Assembly: GCF_000972845.2 (NCBI RefSeq)
Contig: NC_040016.1
Span: forward strand, 22,054,807-22,118,806
Direction: 5' to 3'
From: Larimichthys crocea
Lineage: Eukaryota; Chordata; Actinopteri; Sciaenidae
Length of the DNA stretch: 64,000 nucleotides
Each line of letters begins with the position of its first letter. Within the stretch, counting starts at the first letter, position 1. The position numbers were made by a program, and so were the translations under genes. Below, one piece after another: positions 13,339 through 25,282 of the stretch. The notes under the pieces were generated by a model. The model was not told where the DNA came from. It searched no databases and saw nothing but the letters and a program-made list of their open reading frames with translations.

Positions 13339-13385
13339 CTTTGTGTCAGTGTTGGACAGACACTGGAGGACAGAGGACAGATGGG
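13339..13385 (-). repeat. Right arm of 47-base inverted repeat pair
   Basis: CTTTGTGTCAGTGTTGGACA onward is the reverse complement of 12221-12267. The similarity stops abruptly on both sides. Confidence 0.85.
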
Positions 13386-16228
13386 ACTTTAAAAGAAAAC
13401 ATGGTTTGTGAGCGAGGTGTTTTACAACATGGTGGAGTGTTCCTTAAAAATAGTACTGACATAAGATACGTGATGAATCCCGGGGCTTCCTGAGTCTTGG
13501 CTCAGGGGTTCAATGATGTCATTCACTGCCTGTAACACGGATTAATTTGAGCAGGGAAACTCGTTGCTCATCGTCCGGCCTGAGCCGGCCTGCACAGTCA
13601 TGTGTAGAGTCTCTGGACGGCAGCGTCAGAGCAGGAATGTCTGAACTGGCAGGTGGTCTGAGGCCTCCTCACTATCTGTAGAGTCAGATATCTCCTCGGG
13701 AAAACGACTCATAAATTTCTGGTAGCTGGATTAACTTTAGTTGTTTTTGGTTTTTTTCTTAATCCTCAGCGGTAGATTTATCCGTGAATCCCGAGCGAGT
13801 GTTTTCTGAGCTGCTGTAATGACTTTCCAGTCTGTGAATCACACACACACACACATTCAGGCTCTGGCATCATGTACAGATGATATATTTTGATGTGTAC
13901 CTGAAATGTTACGCTGGCATTAGATTTAATTTTTATTTATTTCTTGAACTGCCATAAAACAAACTTTGATTTGTGACCTTCAGATGGGTTCTGGGACAGA
14001 TGCCATGACGGGGACGAGCGGCAAACATCACCCTTGTTTCAACATATTTGTCATGTTTCTGCTGATTTTATGGCTTTGTGACTTCAGGGCTTCAAAGTTC
14101 AGTTCAAACCCTGAAGTTAAAAAAATGCAGCTGTCAGTTCGCCAAAGAGAAGTCGTAACAGAACCGGGAAGATGTGACTAATGTATTCGGTCTCTTATCT
14201 GTCCAAGACAAATAGTCGAGTGTCCTGGCTGCTGAGTTATGCTGCGAAATGTTAAAGAGTTCCTAGAGGCGCTGATGTGTATCTGTAAATCCAGGAGGAA
14301 GTTTCCTGGAAACAGTTTGGATGATTTCGTAGCTGAACATCCAAACATGTGAAATCTGTCCATGGGCAAACATAAAATCAACATACAGCACGGATAGTAA
14401 AGTTTCCAATTAAGGAAGAATATTTCTCTGGGTTTAAAATGGATCTTTATGAGTTTTTCCAGTTGTTAAGATTTTAAATGTTTTTCCTCTGAAATTCAAG
14501 CGACTGCTTATAAACTCAACACGACTACCTTAAACCTGAATACCTGAAGAGTTCTGTTCCCGTTACAGAGATCTTTCCATGAAAAGTACCAGAAAATTAC
14601 AGAGCAGTAAAATAAAGTGTTAACGTCTTCCTCAAGTGTTTCAGTCTTGAATTAACATCCAAGACACTTTTTTATTTACGGTCATGCTGGCTTTTTGTTG
14701 AATTTCATACTTCAGAGATGCAGCGCTGTTAATCCTGCATAACGTGATTTTTGGCTTCACAGTCACGGTTGCAGCTCGGTCGACACAAACTTAGATAGTT
14801 ACCAGATACAAGACGCCTGATTTCAATGTTTGAAAGGTTCGGTGGGAGGAGGTTTCAGAAACAGTTTGTTGAGCCACTTAAAGCCCGTTCATGCCATGAT
14901 GACTTCATCTGTTGACAGTAATTAATATTGCATCATTTCATCATTGTCAGAAACAGCTTAGATGTCAGTGCAGAGCTCTTCACTTCCACATATTTACGTC
15001 TCCCGCCCTCATGCAGCAGTAGCAGTCTTACTGCCAGACGCTTCCTGGACTGATAGGTTTCTTCCAGTTAACACAGCTGGACTGGGACCAGAGACAAGCC
15101 GGAAATGCAGCACAGAGGTGGTTTCTTTTTCCAGATTTGACTCCTGGCACTTCTGAGTCAGCGAGCTGCATGGCTAACTGAGCTAACGGCAGTAAATGTT
15201 AGCAGTTAGGTGCAGCTGTCTTTCCAACTCCATGAAACTCCATGAAAGATCTTGCTAGTGTATTCCCATTCCTGGTCCAGCTGTACTAAGAGTAACAAAC
15301 GCAGTACACCTGATACAGTTTCAGAAAAATCAGGGATAAATTTACAAAGTTGGGATTTTGTGCAGTGATCGGTGACGCCTGGCTCCTCAGAAAAACTTCA
15401 CTCTGTTGGCGTCATTAAAAAGAAAAGGCGTATATGAACAAACCATGATTTTGACTTCACAGGAGCTTTACGATCTGATTCTTGCAGCGCATGAAGAAGG
15501 ATGTGAAGCAGTCCAGAGTCTGGAGTTCGTGTCTTTGTTCAGTTCAGAGTCTCTGAAGGAATTCTGCCCTCCAGTCGTTGACTCGGATAGTTTGAGCGCT
15601 GAAGGTCCCGCAGGAATGTTTTTGTCATTTATGAGCCGTAGTGCTTCATGTTGAAATATGTGTGGTCTGCGAGCGGTGACATCCAAGACAGCAGAAAGCA
15701 GATCCATCCTGGGAAATTAAGCCTTAATTAACAATAATCCCGACTTTGTTTTATTGAGAAAACCGCAGTGGTTATTGTGAAGCTCGGTTCAAAACATGCT
15801 GCAATGATACAACTACAAATCTCAGTGGTGTGAAAAGTTTGTTTATTTAATCAGTTTTAACTGAAGCTGTCGAGGTTTCCTTCAGGAAGTTAAGGTGGTA
15901 AACCAACCAGCCACAATGTAACTGTGAATCATTTTCATGAAGAACTGTTGGAAATCATAACGTTATCTCGCGACACTTTCCATGTAAAGCAGGTCCTGAC
16001 TGTACTTCTTACAGAGACCCAACAGTTCCCACCATGAGCAAAGGAAGAAGAAGAGGCAGAAACCTCGAGCAGAACCCGGGTCATGGTGGACGGACATCTG
16101 CAGAGACAGGTTTAAAGAAGAGGGTGGTGTAAAACTCATGATGATAACATAAATAGTATGTGTAGCAGGCGCCATCAGGACCACAGCTGGACATACAACA
16201 ACCACAATCCCAAACTCTGCGAAGCCAA
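13386..16228. other. No gene recognised; short CA run
   Basis: Holds a (CA)n tract at 13840-13854. At 15165-15215 a few GAGCTAAC words occur, possibly a trace of the composite repeat. No gene seen. Confidence 0.5.
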
Positions 16229-16655
16229 AATAAAGGGACATCAAAACTCTCATAGAAACAGAAAGGGATCAGCAGCTCCTAGAAGGCAACGACAGAAGAA
16301 AATCTGGAATATATTATTGTGAATGAATGTAAAACAAACAACAAACAAAATGCATCTGTACTGCATGACCCCGATACCCATGATGCATGATGTGGCAACC
16401 AAAGAAGCTGGCATCAGTCTGAATGTTTTGCCAGATGCAAAGAGGCTAAATAAAAATATATGGCATTGTGGTACAATGTGTGACTCATTCAAAAGCCAAT
16501 GAAGCTGCTCTAATTCAAATTTTCACATGAACAACGTTTGTAGTGATGAACTAGCTGGTGTCAACCGCTACCTTTCCGTGAACCCAGTGGGACCCAGGAC
16601 CAAACACAACCTTCGAAACCAACGATGTTGTGTCAACAATACCGAGGTGGTTTAG
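16229..16655 (+). repeat. Interspersed repeat B, copy 2
   Basis: Direct copy of 12801-13245. It lacks short segments present in copy 1 (for example after GAATGAATG and after GTTTTGCCA) and carries an insertion near GGGACCCAGGACC at about 16588. Flanking sequences CAACCACAATCCCAAA before and after it (16197 and 16660) are themselves a short direct repeat. Confidence 0.8.
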
Positions 16656-17397
16656 ATACAACCACAATCCCAAATTCAGTGAAGCCAAGATCCACAAGAA
16701 ACCAGTAAGACTCCAGGGAAGAAGCTGAATTAGTTACATGCATTGATGGGACGTGAGTGAGTTTATATCAGCCTATAGCAGAATAACAAAGGGATGGTTC
16801 AGGACAAGAGGAACGTCTGGAGAGGGTGTCAGAACCTGATATTTAAACCATTGCCTCAAATATTTTGGACCTTATGTCAGACTTTATGCAGACTTTCTGA
16901 AGCCTCGTTATATTTGTCAAGTGTCTCGTATCCGGATAAAATCCAGATGAGATTTCACTTTCATTTACGCTTAGCCACAAATCTGCGTCTCTGTTAGTCG
17001 GATCATAAATCTGATTGCAATCCATCGTAGTTTTCCAGGGTTACATGTAAATCGGCGCTGACCCTGCTTCAGTCCAGAGGAGGTGGTTTTGTACCTGTAG
17101 CTGTTTTCTAACTGTTGTATTTGATCGAAGTGTTTGTGCTCGTTGCCTTAATGAGACAGAACGACGGCTGATCACAAGCACGGAGGAGACAGACGAGTGT
17201 GTTACCGCGATCAGACAGTGAGTGATTATTTCCACAGATGTAGTTACATTACGGGAGGAGTAAAGATTACGTATGTGTCTTGGAGAGATTGATGCATTAA
17301 CACATCTGTCAACAATGAGTCAGTCATGATTTCTTTGAAGGCATCTTGGATGCGTTTACACGTCTGATCTGCTCAAAACCAGTAATCAGTGATTTGT
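16656..17397. other. No gene recognised
   Basis: No motif, repeat or convincing open frame seen. Confidence 0.5.
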
Positions 17398-17565
17398 TTC
17401 AGAGTGCAGTGCCACTGTGGTAACCATGTTCAGCTGTACTCGAGTATTTGTTCTGATTACTCTTCTTCTTCCAAAGGTGGTTCAGACACTAACACTCCCC
17501 CGGTGCTCTCAACAAACTGAGCTAACAGCAGCTACAGTTGGCAGCAGTTCACTTCACTGACTCAG
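17398..17565 (+). repeat. Composite repeat, 5' fragment
   Basis: 17398-17460 matches the 5' block of the composite repeat (CCACTGTGGTAACCATGTTC then ACTCGAGTATTTGTTCTGAT). After a gap, 17510-17565 has a few minisatellite words (CTGAGCTAACAGCAGCTACA). This is separated from the main copy at 18305 by about 740 bases of other sequence. Confidence 0.7.
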
Positions 17566-17927
17566 ACAGGCCTTTGATATGAATCACGGTTCCTCTGAAT
17601 CTTCGCAGTGGGTTTGTCACCGTACATGCAGCCAGAATAGAAACATTTATGGGAAACACAGCAGGTTGAAATTCCCTTTAAGTCACTCACCTGCAACCCC
17701 GGTGACCTCAGGAGACGCCGACAACAGTAGCTGCTCTCAGAGGGTCGAGATGTTCACACAGAGCCTTCACCTGAGGAGGTGGTGGTTCATATCATGGTGG
17801 TTCATCCGACTACCAGGATGTTCGTATGAAGGTTAATATTAATAAAAAGTAAGAGACTTCCAGTGTTTTTAAACCTTTTGGTTTGTGGTTTTGTGATACA
17901 CAGATTCAGCAACGTGGCGGAGGAGGA

Positions 17928-17930
<3 letters not shown>

Positions 17931-17969
<39 letters not shown>
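17931..17969. repeat. (CA)n microsatellite
   Basis: Uninterrupted CA dinucleotide tract of 39 bases. Confidence 0.97.
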
Positions 17970-17971
<2 letters not shown>

Positions 17972-18304
17972 AGGAATGTGGAGAATGTTGGAAAACCTTG
18001 CAATGACCCGGTGTCGTCAGCGCAGAGCGCAGCAGGGCGGAGGGAAACCTGTAGGTGAGATAACACTTCACTCTTATCTGTTCCAGCTCTGCTGCTTTTA
18101 GTTTGATGGAACATCCAAATTTTCCTCTGTGTACGTTTCCCACTGACGTCAGGCGTGGGGAGGTTATTTTTCTTCTTCCCTAAAATAGTTTTCGGTCCAT
18201 TTTATTTCCCTTCATTTGAAACAGGAAACAGGAAGAGAGAGGCGTCGAAAAGGTCGCCGCCTGGAATCGAAACGGTGGCTTCGTCTGCGTAGTATTTATA
18301 TTTC

Positions 18305-18430
18305 TGTTTTTTCTTTTGCCACATTTACTCTTGTCCGGCGGCTTCTTGCTCGCTCACTCTCTCCTTTTCTTTTCTTAGCTTCCTCCGTCAGCGTCCTCTT
18401 CACTCTCTGCTCCTCTGCCATCATGTCCAT
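18305..18430 (-). pseudogene. Degraded MAEEQ-type coding fragment
   Basis: The minus-strand frame from ATG at 18430 reads MDMMAEEQRVKRTLTEEAKK and continues through a Lys/Arg/Glu-rich helix to RRTRVNV, after which homology to the other copies is lost. This is the version without the 77-base deletion. The frame then runs into unrelated sequence. It is not a gene by itself; the same short fragment recurs in at least seven places in the window. Confidence 0.5.
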
Positions 18431-18905
18431 AGAAGCTGCTGAGCCTGGTTACCTCCTCTTCTTCTTCCTGGTCGTCCATAACGCCTGTTGGTACAAACAC
18501 TCAGTTCGTGTGAGCTCACCGCCAAGCTGACGAACTGAGCTAACAGCAGCTACAGCTTGACGAACTGAGCTAACAGCAGCTACAGCTGTTAGCAGTTTAC
18601 TTCACAGTCCATCAGGAAACTGAAAAATTGAGCTAACTGAGTTGACAGCAGCTAACAAACTGAGCTAATGTGAGCTAACAGCAGCTAACAAACTGCGCTA
18701 ACATGAGCTAACAGCAGCTAACAGACTGAGCTAACAGCAGCTAACAGCAGCTAACAGACTGAGCTAACATGAGCTAACAGCAGCTACAGCTGTCAGCAGG
18801 TTACTTCACTGTCCATCATAAACTCTGTAAATCACAGAGAGTTGAGGCGGAGCAGCCGGAGGACATCAGAGGGAAAACCAGAAAACATTTCCTCCATAAA
18901 ATATG
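18305..18905 (+). repeat. GCTAAC composite repeat, copy 2
   Basis: Contains the antisense coding remnant (18305-18430), a trimmed palindrome (18500-18539, with only CTCAGTTCG left of the left arm), a minisatellite (18629-18786) and the first 120 bases of the 3' block. Homology ends after CCTCCATAAAATATG at 18905, so the copy is truncated at its 3' end. It lacks the 77-base deletion seen in some copies. Confidence 0.85.
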
Positions 18906-21525
18906 TCAATAAACCAGCTCCTTTTCCTCAGTTCACCTCTTCTACCTGCCCTGTCCATGTTCACCTGTGGATCCTCTGACACTTTCTGTTTCTTTGTTTT
19001 GCCATTTTAACTTTTATATCACCATCAGTCTGCTCTGTGTCCTCTTCCTGCAGCCTTGACACCACCTCCGTTCCTTTTAATGCCAGCGTTATGACACTAT
19101 GAGCACTAAAATACATAAATTATGTTTACAAATGACTTGCACATTTATTTTTTCTGCACTTCTCTGCCAGCCTTGTTCTCTTGTTTTGGACGCCCTTCGT
19201 CATATTGCTTTAATTAAGCCTTTCAACTCCTCGTTGTAGTGAAGCATTGGACTCTTTCTTTCGATGATCGATGATCGTGGTTTCCTCTTGTGGCTTTTCA
19301 GTCAGGAAAGGTGTGCGCAATCATCCAGAATAAATGAATCAGGGTTTCGTCTAATCAATCGTACATTTGTGTTGGATAACAAAGATGAAACACTTCGCTT
19401 TGTCTTGGATTAGCTGAGTGACGTACGAGGAACACGGCCCCCCAAACGATAGTTTGAGTTGTTTGTTATCTCTGCTCTAAAAATAATAAGTTGACGGAAA
19501 TCAGGCTTGACATTAGATTCAAAAGTCCTCACAGATGTTGCCATCACTACATCACTGCTTTTATTTTGTTGATTTTACGTTTAATCTACGTATCTGTCAT
19601 CTGACTGTCATTTTAATTTGAAAACAGAGTCAGAACAAAGAGCAGCACACCTGAGGCCAAACATCAGAAGAACCACCTCATGTTGTTCTTCGTGTCTAAT
19701 TATATTTTCAATTTCTTCTGATGTTGTTCACAAATCCTCCCTCGTTAGTCTGCAGAACCCATTAATGTTCAAATTACTGCACACTTTTAAAAAATGAAGA
19801 TAATGTTACCTTCACCTGAGGAAAACCTGTTTTTGATGGTCTGCATTCCCAGGTGGAAATCCGCCTCAGGTTGTTGTCCGGGTCAAAGGTCACAGGTGTA
19901 TTTTTAAACTCTGAAGGTCACACCAACTCCTGCAGGTGGAAGCGTCAGGTAAACTAAAAAGGTGAAAGGTCCCGTTGACACCCATGCATCCAGCTTAGGC
20001 AACAAACTGTTCGCTTATTTCTTCTCCTGGTCTGAACCTGACGGGAAAACCTGCATGTAAGGTCCAGTTTGGTAGCCTCTAAGAGATTTTGATGTTGTGT
20101 TGAAGTCCAAACAGTTTTCGAGAACATCTCTATGATTTAACCTCAGCACGAGTTTTCTCTCTGACGCCTCATCAGATTTGTTTTGCCTCCAGGCGGACGT
20201 TGATCTCCATCAGCTTGCTGCAGACAAGTCATCCATCACCGTCAACATTTATTGGACATACCTTGTCCACATGCAAACACTGATAGTTCAGAAAAATACG
20301 TCTCTGTTGGTTTATAACCGAAAACTTTCTTATTGAGCCAACTGCAGCTTTATGAGTGCATAAGAAAAAGCAGGTTTCCATTTTGTTTGATTCTTTCCAA
20401 TGCAAACAGATGTCACGGAAAATGTATTTTGAATTTGTTGCTCTCGAGTTGAATTCCTCGTGTACAGCTGCATTATCAAACATCTGCAGGCCACATAAAC
20501 ACTGTGCCAACTTTGCTGAACTGCTGTCAATCATCTGCATAGACTCTGACTGATGGTTGGAGATTTAAACATTCGTGTTGACAGCTGCCTTTTCTTTGGT
20601 CTCAATCTATGATCTTGTAGAGGATTTCAGCTCTAGAAGGAAAAGGTGGCGTCTGGTAAGAAAAAAAAAAGCACCATGGAGAGAAGCCATGATGGTAAAG
20701 ACTAAAAAAAGAAGAGTGTCAAACAGCTGAACGCAGGTGGTGGAAAAACAAATCTCCAGGTTCATTATGACATCTATAAAGAGAGACTTTCCACTAAGTC
20801 ATGCACTGAATTTGCCTCCTTCGCTGACAAAATGAGAGAAAATCTGACAAGGTGTCAGTTCCTTCACATCAGATACCGGATCTGCACTGCATCCACCCCA
20901 AAACCAATTCAATTTGCATGACACAATTTGATCCTATCAACTATAAAACCTTGGAAGCAATTGTGCAACATCTGAAATCCTCGTCATGCTGCCTTTATAT
21001 TCTCCCTGCAGGCTTTTTGTTTTTAACTGCATGGCATCAGATCCACAACCAACAGCCAACACTTACCTTCTTCTAAGGAAGGGCTGCAAATCCTGCCAAT
21101 GCCACGCTGTGGTATTCTGAACGAAAGATCCATCAACAACCCTTTTTCCGTGATAGACGAGATGACAAGTGAAAAATAGATATTTGATAACTGAAAACCA
21201 TGACGGAATATGGTTTTATATTCATATTTCATTGATGAGACGGGACCAAAACGTTTGTGGTTTGTTGTCAGACATTCAAAAAATTCTGCATGTAGTTTTC
21301 TTGCAATAAGTCAGATAATGGAGGTATAGTGATGCACGCATCAGGGTTTTTAAGAGCTGGTAAAAGAGCCAATCTGCGCCGGTCAACCCACAAAAATATC
21401 CATTATTAAACTACCCAACCCACAAACCACCAGCTTTATGCTTTAGCAGCACAATTGTCAGGACAGAGCATTGCGACAGTCTCCAAGGGATTGATTGTGT
21501 TGCACCATGCTGAACCAAGTCTGAG
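18906..21525. other. No gene recognised
   Basis: Unique-looking DNA. Open frames around 20229-20553 overlap on both strands and show no motif. Confidence 0.5.
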
Positions 21526-21905
21526 AAGGTTCTCAGTCATCCAGGTTAAAGGGTTAAATCTGGGGCAACTGGACCTTGTTGGTTGTAGACTATTTTCCAT
21601 TTCCATAGACCATTTCCGTGAAGACCTCAACAGAGGAGGAGGCCTCAGGCACCATTCATCCCACACCTACACTGCTGTCCTTTCAGTCCAACCAACTGAA
21701 CAGCGATCTACACTTGGCCTCACATGACTCCAACAACCGTCGTCCACACCAGAATTCAGGTGACACAACAAACTACTACGATCCAGCCTGAGCTGAATAC
21801 TCAGACCTCCACACCAGTCGGCCAGAACTGAAGAGGCTTCTTGGATGAGAGGTGAAACATCTTCATGGATCTACAACCAAGTCCAGTCGTCCCAGATCTA
21901 ACCCT
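21526..21905 (+). repeat. Probable interspersed repeat (GATGAGAGGTGAAAC family)
   Basis: The run GAACTGAAGAGGCTTCTTGG followed by ATGAGAGGTGAAACATCTTC and CAAGTCCAGT is a hallmark of a widespread teleost repeat. I recall it as part of a retroelement but cannot say which. The left edge is approximate (AAGGTTCTCAGTCATCCAGG at 21526). Confidence 0.5.
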
Positions 21906-23671
21906 TCTTGAACATACAAATGACCGTAATGAATCTAATGAGCATTTTTTAAATCTAAATCGAGGCACGGGGGAGAAACACTGAATGAAAACAAGTTCTT
22001 CCTAATCCATTTATCTAAACTGTCTGTTGTTTTAAGCCTTTAAAGGTAGACGGTTAAGAAAGATGACTTCTGTTCTTGAGGTGTTTGATTCATTCTGCAA
22101 GACGTGGGATGTTTTTAAGTGTTCTTAACTATTTGGATAAAGCTCCTCATCCAGTCACGCTTCGTTACATTTTATTTATGGGACGATTTTTCTTCTTTTT
22201 ATCAAGTTTCTGATTCATTGTACAGGGTCGTACTCTCAGATGTTTTTCATGAATCATTTTTGGGTTTTCTGAAACGTTTTTTCGATAAATTATCCGGAGG
22301 TTGGTATGGAAAGTTTCTTTTGAATGTGTCTCTTCTGAGTTGTGTTGTTTTGATTACTCGTTAGCATTAATTGGTTTTGTGCCATCACACACACACACAC
22401 ACACAGTGTCCTTTGTCACGTTGTCTGTTTGCCAGGTGAACAATGTGTTGGGAGCGTTAATCCAGTGTGTGGAAACTCCCTCCCTAAAGTCGCCTCCTCT
22501 TAAACATAAATTACTTACTCTATAGTTGTTATTAATCATCTCACATGAGCTACTGTCACTATTTTAAGAGAGATACTCCTCAGTTCGATACAACATGACA
22601 TATTCATTGTTTTTCCAACATTCTTCAGTGTTTCATACAGAAAAGGAGCAGGAAATGATGCAGTGTGTGCCATGAGATGGCAATAAAACTGTGACAACCT
22701 GACAAAATGTGTTTTTCCGAGGGCAGGAACACAGTTTCCAACACTATTTCATATTTTCTTGTTCCTTCGGCTGCCATCAGGGGTCAGCAGAGCTCTCTAC
22801 AGGACCTCAGAGAGAGGCAGCGGGGGTTGTCGGTGTGTGTCGGTGGTGGTGTTGGAGGGGCTGATGGGTAGTGGTCCACGGTGATATCATTTTCCATCAG
22901 TCCCTCTGCCTCCTCGCTGCTCCGACAGGCAGCAGCAGCAGAACAGATGAGGTGAGGTGGATGAGGAGGAGGAGGAGGAGGAGGAGGAGGAGGAGGAGGA
23001 GGATTTTTCCACTACCACATTTCACCTCGGGGCGACCGCGTCTGGAAAGACAATATCTCCAGAAAAAGAGGTCATCAGTCAGAGCGAACAACATTTAACC
23101 CAGCGACGGAGTGCCAGTGATTCCCGTCTGGAGAGCACTGAAGGTTAAAAACATGCACGTTATAACCAGCAGGGAAAGAAGTGAGTGTCTCCATGGACGG
23201 GGTTACACAGAGAAAACTCCCCCCCCTCCTTTACTACACATAAACTACTCGGACCCCTTTGTATCTTGGACCGGCGAGTTATTACGTAAGCAGAAATTGT
23301 TGATCAGTGATGAAATTGTCAAACTACTCTCCGTTTCCCTTAATGGATAAATGTTTCTCCCGGTTGTCAGGATGAAAATTTAAATGCGTCACTGGTCTGT
23401 GGCTCTGAGAGCGAAGCTGCCAAACAGACGCTCTGACACAAACATCGCTGAGCTGCTGCAGGATAATGGAAGAAAATCCCAAAGTTTCAAGTTCAGACTG
23501 CTTTCTGTCACACAAACGTGACAGTTTGACGACGTTATGTAACTGACAGCTGTTGAGACATGTTGGATTTTCAGCTTCACACAAAAATGTACTGTTTCAG
23601 ATATGTGGTCCATATTTAGACAAGCCAAGAAGCTGAATATGCTCACTCACAATAATGGTTTTGTTTTTGGT
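21906..23671. other. No gene recognised; microsatellites
   Basis: Contains (CA)n at 22386-22405 and (GAG)n at 22963-23003. The G/C-richer stretch 22780-22955 ends in AGATGAG/GTGAGG, which looks like a splice donor, but I cannot tie it to a gene. Confidence 0.45.
22963..23003. repeat. (GAG)n trinucleotide microsatellite
   Basis: Continuous GAG repeat of about 41 bases. The poly-Glu, poly-Arg and poly-Leu frames it opens on both strands are by-products. Confidence 0.95.
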
Positions 23672-24155
23672 GGGACCCAGTCTATGATGCCAGGGAACAG
23701 CACGCTTTGGTACCTGCCCTCGCCCTCGCCTTCCACCTGGCGAGCAAAGTACTCAACCCCATGCCTCGCCCTGTGGGTGGTGGGGCCCACAGCGTGGTGG
23801 CTCCATGCTGCTTCTTCATGCGCTGCCATGGACCAAGGCCCGGCAACCACACGCTCGCTGGCAAGCTTCCCTTCCAGGTCAGGCTTCTCGGTTTTACTAG
23901 TCCGGGCGAGGAGCTCCAATTCCTAGAAATAAGGTTTGGAGCTCGGACATCCGACGAGACCTCGGCGTAGAGCTGCTGCTCCGTCAGAGCTGAGGTGGTT
24001 CTGGCCTCTGATTATAAGTCTCTTAGCTGGCTTCCTCTGTAGATGATCCGGGCACGTCCAATTGGCAGGAGACCCCTGGGGCAGACCCAGAACTCGCTGG
24101 AGGGACTATAGACATCGTGTGGCCTGGGAACAGATCGAAAACCTCCAGGAGGAGT
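23672..24155 (+). mobile_element. Fragmented retroelement-like repeat
   Basis: GACCCAGTCTATGATGCCAG to AAGGCCCGGCAACCACACG and then CGAGACCTCGGCGTAGAGCT, GGCAGGAGACCCCTGGGGCA and AACTCGCTGGAGGGACTATA match, from memory, two parts of a high-copy teleost element. The two parts seem to be joined by an internal deletion around 23890-23960. Frames on both strands (23603-23970) are open but short; I see no reverse transcriptase motif. Confidence 0.5.
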
Positions 24156-24224
24156 TAAGTTAACTAAGCTGAAGTAAAAGATCTCACCTAAAATATTTAT
24201 TTCTCTTGAATTTGGTTCAAAAAG

Positions 24225-24345
24225 TTGGTACGATCTGAATTAGTGAGCACAAAATAATCCACCCACCTGACAGGTGTAGCATATCAATATGCTGATTAAG
24301 CAGCACGACTGTTGCAGGTGTGTCTTGGAAGGACACTGAGCGCCA
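24225..24345 (+). repeat. Interspersed repeat (CACCTGACAGGTGTAGCATA family)
   Basis: CCACCTGACAGGTGTAGCAT, then CAATATGCTGATTAAGCAGC and TTGCAGGTGTGTCTTGGA match a repeat seen in many fish genomes. No coding capacity. Confidence 0.6.
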
Positions 24346-24533
24346 ACGACATGTTTCAACCTCGTTTCTTAGTCTAAATCTTACTGAAGACATAAAGTTT
24401 TAAAAACATCTCACAAATATAAAGTTTCATGTTTAAAATGTGTCATTAATTCCTGAAGACAGCTGAGGAAATGTTGCATTTGTCCGAGGACTATTTTCAG
24501 AGGTGGATGAATCAACATTTGTAGCAGCATGAT

Positions 24534-24535
<2 letters not shown>

Positions 24536-24576
<41 letters not shown>
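24536..24576. repeat. (GT)n microsatellite
   Basis: Uninterrupted GT tract of 41 bases. Confidence 0.97.
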
Positions 24577-24578
<2 letters not shown>

Positions 24579-24706
24579 ACTGAGTCAAAATAAACTACAG
24601 TGTGTGTGTTCAAGGTGATGAAGGAATAACAAGTGTGGCTCACTGATGTGATTTTAATAGTTTTTGGACAACAAATGAGCTCTATGGCACAGAGGATGAA
24701 GATAAA

Positions 24707-24707
<1 letters not shown>

Positions 24708-24744
<37 letters not shown>
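24708..24744. repeat. (CA)n microsatellite
   Basis: Uninterrupted CA tract of 37 bases, only 130 bases from the complementary GT tract at 24536. Confidence 0.97.
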
Positions 24745-24747
<3 letters not shown>

Positions 24748-25191
24748 TTAGAAGATATTCACTGCTGGTTTTAGTCTTTTCATGGAAATTTTACGATGAA
24801 GAAAAATGAAGAATATGAGCTGATTTATTCTTTTTTAAAAAAGAACAAAGTTCTGGAAAGTCTGGAACTGGTTTAATTGAGAACCAGTTCTCAAGACCTC
24901 CATGCCCAGATGGTTCAAATGGACCCCCTTTGTACAAATAAAATCAGCTGTGTGTCTGCTGTAAAATTAAGAATAAAATCCTGATCTTATGTAGAAGTGC
25001 GCTCTGACAAACACCGTTGCTCCGTGTTGTGTTTTTCTCTTTACACCTGTAGTGCGCCACAGTTCGCTCTGACCTCAGACTGATCCGGTTTATTCACTCG
25101 GCACGGCAACTTCCAAACTCTCCATCACTGTCGGCTACTGCTGTTTCAACCTGTGCTGACAAATGAAGCTCGTTATCTTCATTTTCCACAG

Positions 25192-25282
25192 CTGTGGGGC
25201 ACCGAGCAGCGCCGGAGAGAAGTCATGAAGTCAAACAGAGAGCAGAGACTCTGAACGGAGACGTGGGGATGAAAAATCCAAA
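25192..25282 (+). other. Exon-like segment with possible start codon
   Basis: A pyrimidine-rich acceptor (TTCATTTTCCACAG) precedes 25192 and a good donor (AA/GTAAGT) follows 25282. One frame is open across all 91 bases, and an ATG at 25269 in a GTGGGG-ATG context would start MKNPK. The other two frames have stops. It could be a 5' non-coding or first coding exon of a gene that continues outside the window, or chance. I found no partner exon and recognise no protein. Confidence 0.2.

Noticed and set aside
18422..18530. Plus-strand peptide MSIEAAEPGYLLFFFLVVHN, found in copies at 18.4 and 41.5 kb
   Set aside because: It is the antisense shadow of the repeat's 5' block; the opposite strand has the protein-like reading.
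22871..23148. Open frames with poly-Arg, poly-Glu or poly-Leu runs
   Set aside because: All are products of the (GAG)n microsatellite read in different frames.
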